NCBI GenBank assembly: GCA_002633005.1
Contig: NMRA01000440.1
Coordinates: 98,442 to 162,441, forward strand
Direction: 5' to 3'
DNA from: Phoronis australis
Lineage: Eukaryota; Phoronida; Phoronidae
Length of the DNA stretch: 64,000 nt
Shown: one piece after another, positions 32,775 through 44,993 of the stretch
Layout of the letters: each line of letters starts with the position of its first letter
Position numbering within the stretch: position 1 is the first letter of the stretch
Notes under the pieces: generated by a model
Told to the model about the DNA's origin: nothing
Database searches by the model: none
The model's input: the letters and a program-made list of their open reading frames with translations, nothing else
Position numbers and translations under genes: made by a program

Positions 32775-34368
32775 TCAAATGTCCATCTTTCGAGAGTGGT
32801 TTCGTGAAAATGTCAGCCAAATTGTCTCTGGTGTCCACATACTGAAAATCCATGCAACTGTTACTCTGTAGGAAATGGTAACGCACGGCAATGTGTTTTG
32901 TGTGTTGGTGCTGTTTTGGTGACTACTTGCTGAGGGCGATAGTTTCCCGATTATCACAGTAAATAATCGTAGTGTCTGGCTGAGGGATTTCGAAAGCAGA
33001 ACACAAACATCGCTAATAGATCAGTTCCTTCATAGCTTCAGTGAGTGCCATGTACTCAGCTTCGCACGATGACAACATGACTGTCGGCTGTTTCCGGGTT
33101 TTCCAGGAGATTGACGCGATTCCGAGCATAAAAAAAACAGAAGTAGATCGACAGTTGTCGGCGTCTCCTGCCAAGTCCGAGTCGGAATATCCTGCTAACA
33201 GACCATCCGTTGTTCTGCAAATAATTGCTAACATTATGGTCCCTTTCAGGAATCGCAATACAAGCTTTATAGGGGTGCTAGTGTTGTTGAGGAACTGTGA
33301 TAATTTTTACAATGCCCAAGAAATGTCCGGGTGTGTGGCATTCACGAGGTAAACCAGACTTCCCACGGCTTGACAGTAGGGGAATCCTAATTCGAGAAAC
33401 TGAGCGTTTTCCTCTTCTGACGATTTGAGAAGTATCGCACCAATGTCCACAGGTGTCAGTGCAGGTTTGCACTTGTGCGTGTCAAAACGTTTGAGTGTCG
33501 TCTCAACAAAACGTTCTTGACTCTTCGTGTATGAGCCGTTGGATAAGCGTTCGAAATCAATTACCAGGAACGAGTGTAGGGGTCCACGGTCATCCACTCG
33601 CAAGCGTTCACGTAGTTGTTCCTTCATATATGTGTAATGTGTTCCGTGTTGTCACTTGTCAAAAATATGTTGTTGACCCAAAACAAAACAAACACGGTGT
33701 CGTCGTTGACGTAGACGCATGGGTCGTTATCATTCACACGAAATCCCGCGTGTTTGAGGAAATCAGTTAGGGTCATGTGCCAGTTGCGTCCCCTTTAAAG
33801 TAATCCTAGAGTGATTTCTTCAGGTGGCATGTGAGTTCGTGCCAGATTGATCATATTCGGGCAGCTGTTCGATGTAGATGTCTTTATCAATGGGTGTATT
33901 TAGGTACGCGCCCTTGACATCCATCTGGTGTAGCTCTAACTGTTCATTGGTGGCTTTTTATAGTAATCTGTGGATTGACGTGAGATGTGTCGTGGGTGAC
34001 AATGTTTTGTCGAAGTCAACCCCTGAGATTTGTGAATATCCCTTCGCGACATAACGTGCTTTGTATTGCACGTCATTTGGGGTCTATCCTTGTTTTAGGG
34101 TGTAAACCCATCTGCTTTTCATTTCGGCTCTGCCTTCTGGCGGATCAACAAGTTTGTATGCACCGTTTTCTTGCAAAGTTGCAATTTCAGTGTCCATCGC
34201 CATTTTCCATTTATCGCTATCACATGAGCTAATGACTTCTTCAAATGTCTCAGGTATCATATGGATCGCTCTGTACGGATAGTCGACATTTGTTGACAGA
34301 TACACATGATAATCTTCCAAATATTTCTCGACATAGTCACTTGTGTGCAGTTGACTTCTACTTGACAT
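32775..34368 (-). pseudogene. copia-1 RT and RNase H
   Basis: RT: YRAIHMIPETFEEVISSCDS, KWKMAMDTEIATLQENGAYK, SRWVYTLKQG, ARYVAKGYSQISGVDFDKTL, HQMDVKGAYLNTPID, then LVIDFERLSNGSYTKSQERF, and AVGSLVYLVNATHPDISWAL. RNase H: GYSDSDLAGDADNCRS, LSSCEAEYMALTEAMKELIY, IIYCDNRETIALS and DNLADIFTKPLSK. Stops and frameshifts occur between blocks, and the YVDD box lies in a damaged stretch. Confidence 0.8.
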
Positions 34369-34675
34369 CTGGTGCGTGTACGAGTCTGTGCCTCGTGCCA
34401 GCTGTCAGTCGGTTCTCATGTATCGGCCTCTTTAGGCTTGATGTAGACTGCTTTCCTGTCATTTGAGTTATCGTTCATGATCACCATGAGTGACTGTTTG
34501 TCGAGAACTTGTACGAGTTCTGTACATGCGGCCCGGTTCTTTGCAACGAAATCCAGCCGGTTCGTCGTCGACAAAGGCGTTGTAATTCTCTTTGTCTTGT
34601 GTGTACAGGTAATTCAGGAATCGCGTTTCCCAAACTTTGAAGTCTGCAGCATTTCCACTGAAGTATAGATGACTC

Positions 34676-34689
34676 CTGGGCCCATAACC
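34676..34689 (-). promoter_or_regulatory. copia-1 half-tRNA-iMet primer binding site
   Basis: The minus strand reads GGTTATGGGCCCAG directly after the LTR. This is the complement of the anticodon stem-loop of initiator tRNA-Met, the internal primer used by copia elements, not the 3' end of a tRNA. Confidence 0.8.
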
Positions 34690-34771
34690 TGTACTTTTAG
34701 GATCTATAACTCTGCTAATGTTTAGGATAATAACTGGTTTAATACAGGATATAACTTCTACACACTATGAA

Positions 34772-35540
34772 TGTGACGGGTTGCAAGACCTATGATGCAC
34801 AGATTTAGATTTGCAATATAAATCAACGAGTTTCACATTCATAACTGGCTGGCCAGATGTCTGAACAGTTGTGGATTTGGTTTCAAGTTTTCTCATATCA
34901 GACAGTTTATTCTTTAGATCATGAGAGCAAAAAGATGGAGTACTGCCTGGATCCAAAAGTGCATTACACTTAACATTGCATTCACCCTCAGATATGCCAA
35001 CACTTAGGGACAACTGACAATGCAACACAATAAGAAGACTTTTATGTCATGTGAATGAATGAAGCAGCTGATTCATTAGGCCCATGACTAGAATATTCAT
35101 TATCAGTAGCATTAGTAGCACCAGATTCAACAGTAAATGCTTCATGTACAAGCTAATGATGCTTAGAGTTATAGACACATTGCTATCAAGACACAAGTTT
35201 CAAGACTGTTTTCTACACTGAGTTGATGCGTAATTGGAAAATGCTAGGCAGTTAAAGCACAATTTCTTACCTCTTACAAATGATTTCCTGTCCTTAGCAC
35301 TCAATGAACTGGAACTCACCACAATCAATGAGTTTGTGTTTGTCGCTACATTTATAACAAGAAAGTTTATTTCTCTGACTCCGAATACTTCTTGTCTGGT
35401 CAGCCCCATAAACATCCGGTGACCTTGACCTGTGTGAGAGCTTGTATGGATTTGACACCCATAGTCAAATCGTAAAGTTAAATACATAATGAACTGGCAA
35501 TGCAAAATGTGACAATCAATAAATTAGGGAATCCGTAACA
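34772..35540 (-). mobile_element. BEL/Pao-like gag-protease element inside the copia-1 LTR
   Basis: 769 bases, starting TGTTACGG and ending CCGTCACA on the minus strand, with exact 5-base target duplications ATGAA (34767-34771 and 35541-35545). It encodes a zinc knuckle (KLCFNCLAFSNYASTQC) and, downstream, a retropepsin-like box NALLDPGSTPSFCS. Both match the Gag-protease junction of BEL/Pao elements. Paired LTRs are not evident, so this may be an internally deleted copy. Confidence 0.7.
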
Positions 35541-36270
35541 ATGAAACAATAGTTGAGAATAAACACACTGACTATATGCAGCTGTGATAGATAGCATCTG
35601 GTCTGGAAACCATTTGGGAGCGATTCTCATTAACATCCCACACTTAAAATCAATACCCAAAAAGTAAGCTGTTTCACCTAGGTCTTTTACTGCGAACCTA
35701 TTAAAAAGTTTCTGCTTAACATTTTCCAGAACAGTTTCTTCTAAGGTCGCTACGATGTCATCGACCCATATGCGAATTAGGTCAGTCTTACCCTCTGAAT
35801 CGCACCGGTAGATGCATGCCGGGTCAACCAAACTCCGTTTGAATCCAATCAGATTGTTCGAGGTAAATCTCATAGTCAATAGGCCGGCATACAAATATGC
35901 TGTCTGTCTGTCATCTAATGAACAATCAGGTGTTTCTGAGCAGGTAACTGCATTAATATTCTTTATGATGTAGATATAACAGTTGGAGAGAATGTCTCAA
36001 AATAGTCTACACCTTCAACCTGACTACGTCCTTTGGCCACATATCTCGCTTTATGTCGCCTCTCACCACCTCCATTTCCTTTAATCGCGTATACACACAT
36101 TTTCCCCCCACTGGATTTTTACCTTCAGGCAATTTGTCAATATAAAAATTTCATTTTCCCGCACAGATTTCATCTCCTCATCCATGGCATTTTGCCAAGA
36201 CTTAGCATCCCTGTCGTGTACTTATTGACGATGGCCTGTGATTCGTGTGTGCAGTTTTTCACGAGAAAAT

Positions 36271-36829
36271 AAAGAATAACATGATTTTAATGGCGGAAAC
36301 AGAACTGATATTTTATTTCCCAAGATGCCTTACAATATACAATGATTACATGTTATCATAAAAGGTGGCGACACCTGCCGATGTTAGTTAACAATCACTA
36401 CACTCTATTCTCTTTAATATGAAACTCAAATGAAATAATGTTCAAACATTCTTATCTCGAAAGCTAGGACTACAACAGTGGTTACATGAACAACAATGTA
36501 CGCCAATAACTACACGTGTTCAATCAAACACTGAGGTGGTCTAGAATTTCTCGACAACCTTCTCAACATTAAGGAGGCAATGGTACCCTAGCTGGCATGT
36601 TGCTAGTCTGACTGATGGCGATTCTACGGAATTGGGTTCATGTGCTGGACTTTCAACTGGCACATCAACAAATGAATCACGTGTACATTCACAAACCAAC
36701 TTATCACTGTAGAGGAATATGTAATTTCTCAGAGCTTAGATTCTGATCTGTTATATCATGACTTGGATTTTGTTTTAACAACCCAGCATTCTGTTTTCCT
36801 GCATTGTTTGAACAACTTAGCAGGTGATC
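36271..36829. other. no gene recognised
   Basis: Sequence between copia-2 and the next gypsy fragment. It could hold an unrecognised LTR, but I see no matching partner. Confidence 0.35.
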
Positions 36830-37654
36830 TGCATGGCCAAATCTTGTATTGTATTCAACCTTAACTAAGTAAGTGTACGGTCCCTTACCACAAACAATCT
36901 TACTAGGAATAAACTTATAACTATACCATTTTGGAAAGTGTTTTTGACCAGAACTGAATGATTCACAGTAAATTCAGGAATCTTAACTCTACATCCATCC
37001 TTAGACTCTGCTTGCTTTGACTTTACTCTCAATGTGTGAATACATATCAGGTTTCAACAAAGCCAAGCGTGTCTTTAATTGACATTTACAAAACAACTCT
37101 GGCGGGGATTTTCCCATTACTGAATAACAAGTTGCCCTTTACATGAACAAGAAATTATCTAATTTCTCCACATCACTAACATACTTCTGATATTTAGTCA
37201 ACATGTGCTTTCTCAATGCTCGCTTGCAAATTTGTACGCTATGTTCTGCTGCACCATTAGAACGAGGATGGTAACTAGGCATTAATGTATGCTTAATACC
37301 CGTGTGCATTAGTATTTAACACAATGATGCAAGGTAACTTCAAAAACACATTTACTCGCTTCTGTAATGGCTGATCCAGACCTCGGATATATGTGTGCCC
37401 CGACAATAGTAAGGTGACTTACACTAATGCAACAATTCTGAACTCAGCCTTGTTGCTGGGTTCATTAGCCTTCAAAATATAGCTCTGACCTTCTCATCGC
37501 CGACTTTGAAACCCTCAGAATTCATGACGTGACCCATAAAATTCATGCAAGCTACTCTCAACCTCACACTTGAGATTATTTGGAGTCGTCCCATTTTCTG
37601 GTTATGTATGGATAACTACTTCAACTCTGTCGTCTAATTGTTCATTGCTGTCAG

Positions 37655-37790
37655 CAACATCATGGATAACATCATGTATGTTGTGACCACCAAGGCAGCC
37701 CTTCAGCACCTGAGTGATGAGTTGGATAACATCATAGATGCTGTGGGAACCAAGGCAGCCCTTCAACACCTGAGTGATGACTTGCTGAAA
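37655..37790. repeat. 57-60 bp direct duplication within gypsy RT
   Basis: Two copies of a unit containing aaggcagcccttcagcacct. On the minus strand they encode ITQVLKGCLG twice, in frame, next to the expected catalytic region. Confidence 0.75.
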
Positions 37791-38054
37791 TTTGTCTTTG
37801 ACCATCTTTGCTCCAAGTATGAGTCTTTTATATCTGTATAATGAGTGTGGCTCAGTGATGAAAGGCCGTATTGATGTCTAATTTACACATACATTTGTCC
37901 CCAGAACCCAGATAAGGTCACTTCTATTGTGAGAACTGGGTGTTTCTCCCAGTAAAATAGCGGTATTCGCCCTATGCATATCAAGACAGATTCTGAGGTC
38001 ACCATTTGGTTTCATCTCACAAAAGGGTTTACCCAGGAAGTTTGGCTATCTACT

Positions 38055-38425
38055 CAGTCTATCACATCTGCTCTGTCTATCACATCTGCTCTGTCTATCA
38101 CATCTACTCGGTCTACCACATCTGCTAGGTCTATCACATCTGCTCAGTCTATCACATCTGCTCTGTCTATCACATCTACTCGGTCTATCACATCTGCTCT
38201 GTCTATCACATCTNNNNNNNNNNNNNNNNNNNNNNNNNNNNTCTGCTCTCTATCACATCTGCTCTGTCTATCACATCTGCTCGGTCTATCACATCTGCTC
38301 GGTCTATCACATCTGCTCGGTCTATCACATCTGCTCTGTCTGTCACATCTGCTCTGTCTGTCACATCTGCTCGGTCTATCACATCTGCTCGGTCTATCAC
38401 ATCTGCTCGGTCTATCACATCTAGA
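38055..38425. repeat. 18-bp minisatellite, about 20 units, with a 28-base N gap
   Basis: The unit is tctatcacatctgctcgg with ctctg/ctcag variants. Ns occupy 38214-38241. On the minus strand each unit encodes VIDRAD in the frame of the gypsy RT that flanks it on both sides. Confidence 0.9.
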
Positions 38426-38959
38426 TGTTTCAACTCTTCCAGCTTTTCATTTACTTTCAAATGCAAATGAAAGGGTATGCATCTATTCTTCATTACTGGT
38501 GGACTACTTTTGTCAATTAATGTTATGGAACTTCAGCTAGTAGTTGGCTATAGTTTTCCCAGTCCCCGAAATACTTTGGGATAGTTATCTCTCAGTTTAC
38601 ATATATATCGCTTCCAAACTCAGTGCAAGCATTCACTTGGTATCCTAGGGTACCATCTCTGAGAATGTCCAGCCCTTGAGAATTATTTCAACTAGGGAGT
38701 ACTGGCTGGTCTTCACTTGGGACCACAAAGAAATCAACATGGACAGACTTTCCAGTTAATTCTGTGAGTGGTTCTACCCAGGATCTCGAGTGGATCTTTG
38801 GACCCATAGGTGTGCAGATTACTTTTGCACTGATGAATGAACAAATTATCATTGTTAGATTCCCTGGAGTCAGTGATCATGAAATCCTTGGATCCTTCCA
38901 TTGTAACGTGGAAAAAGTCTTGGCGTTTACCATCGTTCAGGTTTCCCATATTTGAAACA

Positions 38960-40740
38960 TGCAGTACCGTGGTTCGGCACCTGTGCTCTTAGTGATATGG
39001 CCTATATCTATTCGCAATGTAGTTGGCATGGTCTATATGTCTGGGTTCAGAATGCGAATTCTGTCAGTTTGGACAGAATCAACTTGTTACCACATCACTA
39101 CTCTCTGTAAAGCTTGCTTTTTAAAGCTTTGTTAATGATAAACAACATGACATGGTCAAAAGCCTGATTGATCACTTCATCACCCTCAAACTCACAATCT
39201 TTTACAGCAAATTTAAGTGAATGAATGATGTAAAAGATTGATGGTCAATAGTCAGTTTTTTTACCATTTTTTGTCTTTGCAAATTAGAGCAATTTGTTGA
39301 CTCATTGTATAGTTCTGGGTTCCGTTCCAAGAAAACTGACTTGGCTAATACAATCTTAAATTTCAGTAAATTTTAAGATAAAACTTAAAGTTGCCTGCAG
39401 TCCATTTCAAAAAGAGATCTTAAGTTTGACTTAAATTTGACTTAAGTTTTGTCTTAAGTTTGACTAATTTATCAGGTGTGAAAGTTCGGAAGTTGAGACA
39501 AATCGTGCTTATGTCAAATATGAACTTAAGTCAGTTTATTGGAAAGAGCCCGTTTCCCATTGCTAATATTCCTTATGCAGAAGAATTATAGTGGATGTGT
39601 TCACTGTTTGATGGTAATGACAGCACGTGGGGAGACAAGTCTGTTTGTTATGACTAAGAATGGTATACATGTGCATCATTGACGAAGGGAATCTTCATTT
39701 ATCTGTTTGCAATTAATTGTTAGGAAAAGGTATTTTTAGGAAAATTGGAAACCGACTTTGTGGTTTGGAAGTATTTAGTTTGAACTTGACATTGATGCTA
39801 CAATTAAGTTGTTAATGTCAAGTTTCCACCATCTCATCTTTCCGAATGATGACCAGTCTGCTCTGCCAGTTTCAATTCAGTAGTGCCCCCTTGAGCCACT
39901 TGCTGTGAAACAGTTTTCTCCTAGTATCACCAGGTGGCAGCAGTGGTCAACAGTACCATGTTATCAGTCACCATTGCTTTGCATGTCTTCCAGAGTTCTT
40001 TTTGCTTGAGTGATGTGATCACAGAATTGTTCAGTTTATGATGGATGATGGAAGTGAAGTCCTGGTCAAATCTTTGGTACTATTCTTACATTAATTTGAA
40101 ACCTGAACATTGTGATGTTAAGAATGTGTATTCACATTGTGCTCTTTCTAGTTACATTATATTGCAATGTCAAAATATACATAAACTTTGTAACAGTTAT
40201 TTATTCAAAAATAATTGTATTAAACCTTATTCATTGTTGTTCTCATTTTAATTTATCTGCACCACATGTGCCCTTTCAAGTTGGCATTTTAAACAACATG
40301 AAAGTTTCCAAGCTCAGTAGACAACTCTATTAGTCTTATCTTTACTGGGTGGTTGTAATGAATAGTCCCTCACTTTCAAAGCCTATCTTTAACGGTAACA
40401 CCTGTAAATTTGGTTCCTACGGTATGTTGATAGCATCGCTCCAAGTCCACCAGTGCCATAAATTGCCAAATTAAATAAACTGTTAAGCGAGAATCGCCTT
40501 GTAATTCAAATGTCTGAGAACAACAACTTCTCGTTTTTTTATTTTGTCAAGGCTTTGCTAGGATTAGCTGGTCAGCCCATATCTAAAAAAAACGAAATCT
40601 CCACTCAAGGAAGCCTGTACAATGTGTTGAGAGGAGAAAGCAGTTTGTTATGCATTGGTGGTCTTTGTACAACAGCCCCACCTTGTGACCAGTGCCTATC
40701 TTATGCACCACGAAGCTAACATACCATAAGTATTATTAAC
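38960..40740. other. intergenic between retroelements and the polycystin-like gene
   Basis: Contains a cttaag-rich palindromic patch (39360-39480) and one CTCF-core-like string (accaggtggcagcag, about 39930). No gene recognised. Confidence 0.4.
40370..40475 (+). repeat. dispersed repeat, partner at 60125-60235
   Basis: Shares ggtaacacctgtaaatttgg, ttcctac, tatgtt and tgccataaattgcca with the reverse complement of 60125-60235. It lies just past the 3' end of the polycystin-like gene; the partner is in its intron. Confidence 0.6.
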
Positions 40741-40762
40741 AACACGGTAATTAAATATATCA

Positions 40763-40768
40763 TTTATT
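40763..40768 (-). terminator. candidate poly(A) signal for the polycystin-like gene
   Basis: AATAAA on the minus strand, about 910 bases past the stop codon at 41678. Cleavage would fall near 40740-40750. The intervening AT-rich stretch (40769-41677) would then be 3' UTR. Confidence 0.4.
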
Positions 40769-41677
40769 AAAAACTAACAAGTAAGGAGTACAAAATAGTA
40801 ACATTTGCTCTCAGTTATAAAAATATGAACTGAACACTATTCATATCACAAAGTTTTCTATAACATATCTTCTTTCAAAATTAAGTAGGATTGTACATGC
40901 TCAAGTATAATATCAATGGTTAGTATTGCAACACTAAAGTGAACATTGAGCAGAACACTAGATAAGCTGTTTCATTCACAGACAAGGATTTGAAATTATG
41001 CTTGCATGATTGGATAACGCCAAAAAAATATACATCAAACCTTAAGAACTTAATTTTGATTCTTCACCAAAGGATTGCCTCCAGTAAAAGCATGCTGCCA
41101 CTTAATAATGATTAAAGACATCAACACTCGCCATCACGTATTCAAAATGTAGTGTTAAAATCCCACACTTATTCTAATAAAAGGGACAACAGAAGCAAAA
41201 TATAAATATGTTGAAGCAGTTCAACAGTCAACATACTTTGATAGTATTTCAACGGTTTTATATGAAACATGCGTAACATATTAATATTGTATATTGAAGA
41301 TTGTCTAACAATCCTGTGACTGGATAAAAGTATTGCTTAAAAGTATAATACTGATTCAAAACTAAAGCTTTTGTTCTAAAAGACAACAGAAAATTAAGAC
41401 CGACTCAAGTCACTATGACTTAAGAAGATTTCTATGCCATATGTGAACACATTCAAAGAGAATAAGTGTAACTATTGGGCCTTGTTTTGTATATCAATAT
41501 GCAGAACGTACATGGCAAACTCTACTCGCAAGTCAGCTTACAACATGGCCAATTTTTCAGGTTTGTTCAGAAAGTCGAGTATGGTTTCAAGGACATTGGT
41601 TACAAGCACTTGAAAAAATCAAAACGGAGAAAATAAATCTGTCTAATAATTGAAATGAAAAGGATTTGAAGACACTA

Positions 41678-44600
41678 TTACATCCACGCCTGATGTGATT
41701 TCCCGTCGTCTTCTGACGAGAAAGCATCATTGTCCACACCCAGTTCATCTAAACCATCCGGCTCTGTCAATCTGTGCCTGCCCTTTCCCCTACCACGAGA
41801 CTTGGTTTTTCTTAATGTCTTCTTCGCCTCATTTCTAGTTTTGTTCTTGGCACCATCAGAATCTGAGCTGGAATCGCACAGGTACGCATAATTTGTGTAC
41901 ATGGTAGACTGTTGATCAGATGAGCTCTTGGGTCGGGCTTTAACTAGTTTCGGACGCACATCGTGCTGTTCACTACTCGTCGTTGACACGTCACTGGGTG
42001 TGCGCACGGTCTCTCGTGCTGCCCTCTTTGTTCTGTCGTGATATGCTGCCCCCTGTTGGTCAAGTTGTGTACTTCCTGTGACAGATTCGTCATCTTTGTT
42101 GGAACATATGTCATCTGAAACAGCATGCCATACATAAAGTTATAATCTAATTAAGTACAACAAATCTGTCAAGGAACTCCAGAGAAACAAAGGAAAACAG
42201 AACAAAATGAAATTGCCACTTGTAGGCACAGCGTCCGTTTCATCTGCCTGAAAGTCATCTGTTATCTTCATATAAATTCTCAAAGTCGTCTGCTATCTTC
42301 ATATAAATTCACTTACTTAATTTAATACAGATCCTGCAGTGGGTTTTGGAGATACAACTATGGGCACAAAACAAAATAAAACTACCACTAGGAGGCGCCA
42401 CAGTAGTCAGTCGCCATCATCCAACGTCCTCGAAACACTGAAAACATACACACCAATTTTCAAAACCATCCCTAGAATGATTTGGTTGATCGAGGGGTGG
42501 ATGCCGAAAACAAGATATGAAAACAGCAAAAATGGCCAACAGGTGGCGCAAAATACCTCAATTCCATCCAAAAACAGGATGATAGTGTCACCTCACCAAT
42601 AGATGCCTATATTCAACATTTTATGAAAATCTGTTGAGGACCTTTGAAGATACAGACTGGTAAAGCTAAAAAAATAAAATTGCCACTAGGGGGCACAGCA
42701 GTAGTCAGATCCATCCAAAAGTCGTCATTGTCCATTGCCAACATATAAATACACTTGCTAAATTAAGTAAAGATCCTGCAAACGGTTTAATAGATACAGC
42801 CATGAATGCGCCACAGTAGTCAAACTCGGAAAATCATCATCAGCCGTCCACTTCATAGTAAAAACATACATGCCAATTTTATACAGAGTTAAACGTAAAA
42901 AGCTAAAATTGCCACTAGGGGGCACACCGGTAGTCGGATCCATCCGAAAGTTCACTCATCCCGTCCCATTCACAAAAGGAACACGTGCAAAATTTCCTGA
43001 ACACAAGTTAGGGCATTTTGGCGATAGAGCAGCAGAGAAATTCCACCAAAACACTTCTGGAAAGTGACTGCAATACAGTCCACCATATCACAGCACGAAG
43101 CAAAACTGTCATATACACTCCCTCTTTCGTCCATCAAGTCACAATAACCTAAATCGCCTGCCTAGACTATGTAACAGTCAATGTCTTGCAAGCCATGACC
43201 AGCTGCATGACTATACAATATCATACCTTGTCCACCAGCTGGGTGTTCACCTCCCTTCAACTCAGTCATCATGAACACTTCACCATGCTCGTGTGAATAA
43301 GAGGGGTCTTGGTAACTTGAACCTATTGAAATGACCAACAACATGTGACTCAATTTACATGCATGACTAATCAGTCAATTTTTTAGGGACAGAATAGTGC
43401 ACTTTAGAACCATTGTATAAAGGGTCACATGTCATCTGTACACATTAAAGTACCATCACACCTAAAGACCAGTTCAACAAATGATTAGCCAGAAAAAAAA
43501 TCAGAAATACGGATACTCTTGATAAAAGAGGACTTGAGTGAAGTGCACATTAATAATGTTTAAATGTGATCTCTTTACTAAAGCATATTAGGTTACATAA
43601 CAACAAAATGTGCAGCACGCAATCTAACACTAGTACAGTTGGTTACCAGTTCAAACCCAAACATCCACACAAGTGACAAAACAAGTTAACTCGGCCTCCA
43701 TCAGCTTGAAACACGTCCAGTAGTCACACAATGTTAGCTATATTATGGTATTACCACAAAGTTGACAGATGAACATCGGTTAGTACCTAGATTAGAGACA
43801 CGTGGAAAGTTAGAAGTCACCGTCGCCAGACAGGGGGAGCTATTACCACTGTACGGGTCACCACCACTGTTTCCATAGCTACCAGAGCTGTTGCTATGGT
43901 ACTCGGAGCTTGGCTTGTTCTCTTGCCTGTGCAGCTGCAACTGGCGGAAGATTTCCAACTCCAATGCCGACCTGCAATATACAATAGTGAGTGGACATCA
44001 ACAAAAGATGTTATTCCAGATGACGGGAGACTTCGTACATAGGTCACCAACTCAAAAAAAGTATTGACAATAATCCATTGGTCTGGATCTCCCTCAAAGG
44101 AAACACTGTTGGACCAACCATTATTTCTACCAAATGTTTAGTCAATGAACCACCCTATTTCCAGCCACAAAATACTGTGTGCCCAGTCGAACAAACTTTT
44201 CCAAGGATAAATGAAAAGTCACTTATTCGTCAAATCCAAAAATCACATCTGAGTACGAAAAAAAAGGTAAATAGCTGCTTTAACATCACCATAGACTCTT
44301 TTCATCAGATTTCAGAATTCTGTTCTTCACCTAAAGATTAATGTAAGTTGTTACAGCTACATAAGCATCTCTATCGTCACTACTGACCACAGTTGTTTCT
44401 CCTTGTCTTCTGACAGTTTGCCCGCGCCTATACTGTCCAGGTGTATCAACTGGGCCAGGTGAGGCTCATGTGAACAAAGGTTCTGCTCTATCTGTTGGAT
44501 ACGCTTCTCAAACCGTTCTTCATCAAACGGGCGCACCTAGAAGTGACACGCAGGTTACTATAACAACAAGAGCACGATACATTGGTTACTAAGACAACAA

Positions 44601-44993
44601 GAGAGGCAGAACACAGTAAAAGAACAACTGTAGAAAGAAACATGATGTTAAAACTTGAGGACAGATAGTATCCTGTTGAAACTTGAGGACAGATAGTATC
44701 CTGTTGAAACTTGAGGACTGATAGACGTATCCTGTTGAAACTTGAGGACAGATAATACCCCGTTGAGTGGAGCAGCTAATTAATGACCGTATTACCGAAG
44801 TCACAACATAGTCGCAAGCAAACCTTACCTCTGAACCTCCGCTGGATATTCCATCATCACCGACCCCGTAAGTACCATCTGAGTCAGTATAGTAGCAAGG
44901 TGGCTTGTCAATAGGCTGGTTAGAACCAGTGATGGCATTCATCTTAAACAGCAACTCGTCCACTTGGTACTCAATTTCAGCCATTGTGAACTC
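41678..44993 (-). CDS. polycystin-like C-terminal tail exons and stop
   Basis: 44829-44993: MAEIEYQVDELLFKMNAI, a short coiled coil. 44388-44536: FDEERFEKRIQQIEQNL. 43787-43971: SALELEIFRQLQLHRQENKP and a Ser/Gly-rich stretch. 43227-43322: HEHGEVFMMTELKGGEHPAG. 41678-42114: mixed-charge tail with KKTLRKTKSRGRGKGRHR and a stop at 41678-41680. Coiled coils in this tail are the PKD2-binding part in polycystin-1; the role here is inferred. Confidence 0.85.

Larger units (their letters stand above)
32573..35635 (-). mobile_element. copia-1: internally deleted Ty1/copia element nested in copia-2
   Basis: Ends: 5' LTR starts TGTTAATG at 35635 and ends TACA at 34690; 3' LTR is 32573-32748. Target duplication: tctca (32568-32572) and tccca (35636-35640). 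Inside are a half-tRNA primer site, a Gag start (FSGNAADFKVWETRFLNYL), then RT and RNase H; the central Gag-protease-integrase part is missing. The 5' LTR is itself interrupted by a BEL-like element. A G-run at 32749-32755 (minus strand) is the polypurine tract. Confidence 0.8.
32040..36270 (-). pseudogene. copia-2: Ty1/copia RT-RNase H split by an insertion
   Basis: The right part (35641-36270) reads MCVYAIKGNGGGERRHKARY, VEGVDYFETFSPT, LIRIWVDDIVATLEE (VDD catalytic box) and YFLGIDFK. The left part (32040-32567) resumes with NGLITMSQNQYLQKVLKHFG, KIVGSLIYAMSCTRPDISWI and RNase H pieces FSDAHWASSRND and SWRTKKQPTIALSS. The two parts adjoin in frame once copia-1 (32573-35635) and one copy of its 5-base target duplication are removed. 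A 37-base direct duplication (32277-32351) and several stops show decay. Confidence 0.8.
36830..38955 (-). pseudogene. decayed Ty3/gypsy pol with expanded coding repeat
   Basis: Minus strand, high to low: a protease end (VHVDFFVVPSEDQPVLPS), the RT start (CIPFHLHLKVNEKLEELKHL), an 18-base minisatellite in the same frame, then SQTSWVNPFCEMKPNGDLRI, LYRYKRLILGAK, KDKFQQVITQVLKGCLGSH (with a 57-60 base duplication), MNFMGHVMNSEGFKVGDEKV, and integrase tail pieces NGAAEHSVQICKRALRKHML, ELFCKCQLKTRLALLKPDMY and GKGPYTYLVKVEYNTRFGH. The order is the standard one. Stops are frequent. Confidence 0.75.

Noticed and set aside
39360-39480. cttaag-rich palindromic patch as a binding-site cluster
   Set aside because: It is a short AT-rich duplication pattern with no defined unit or partner.
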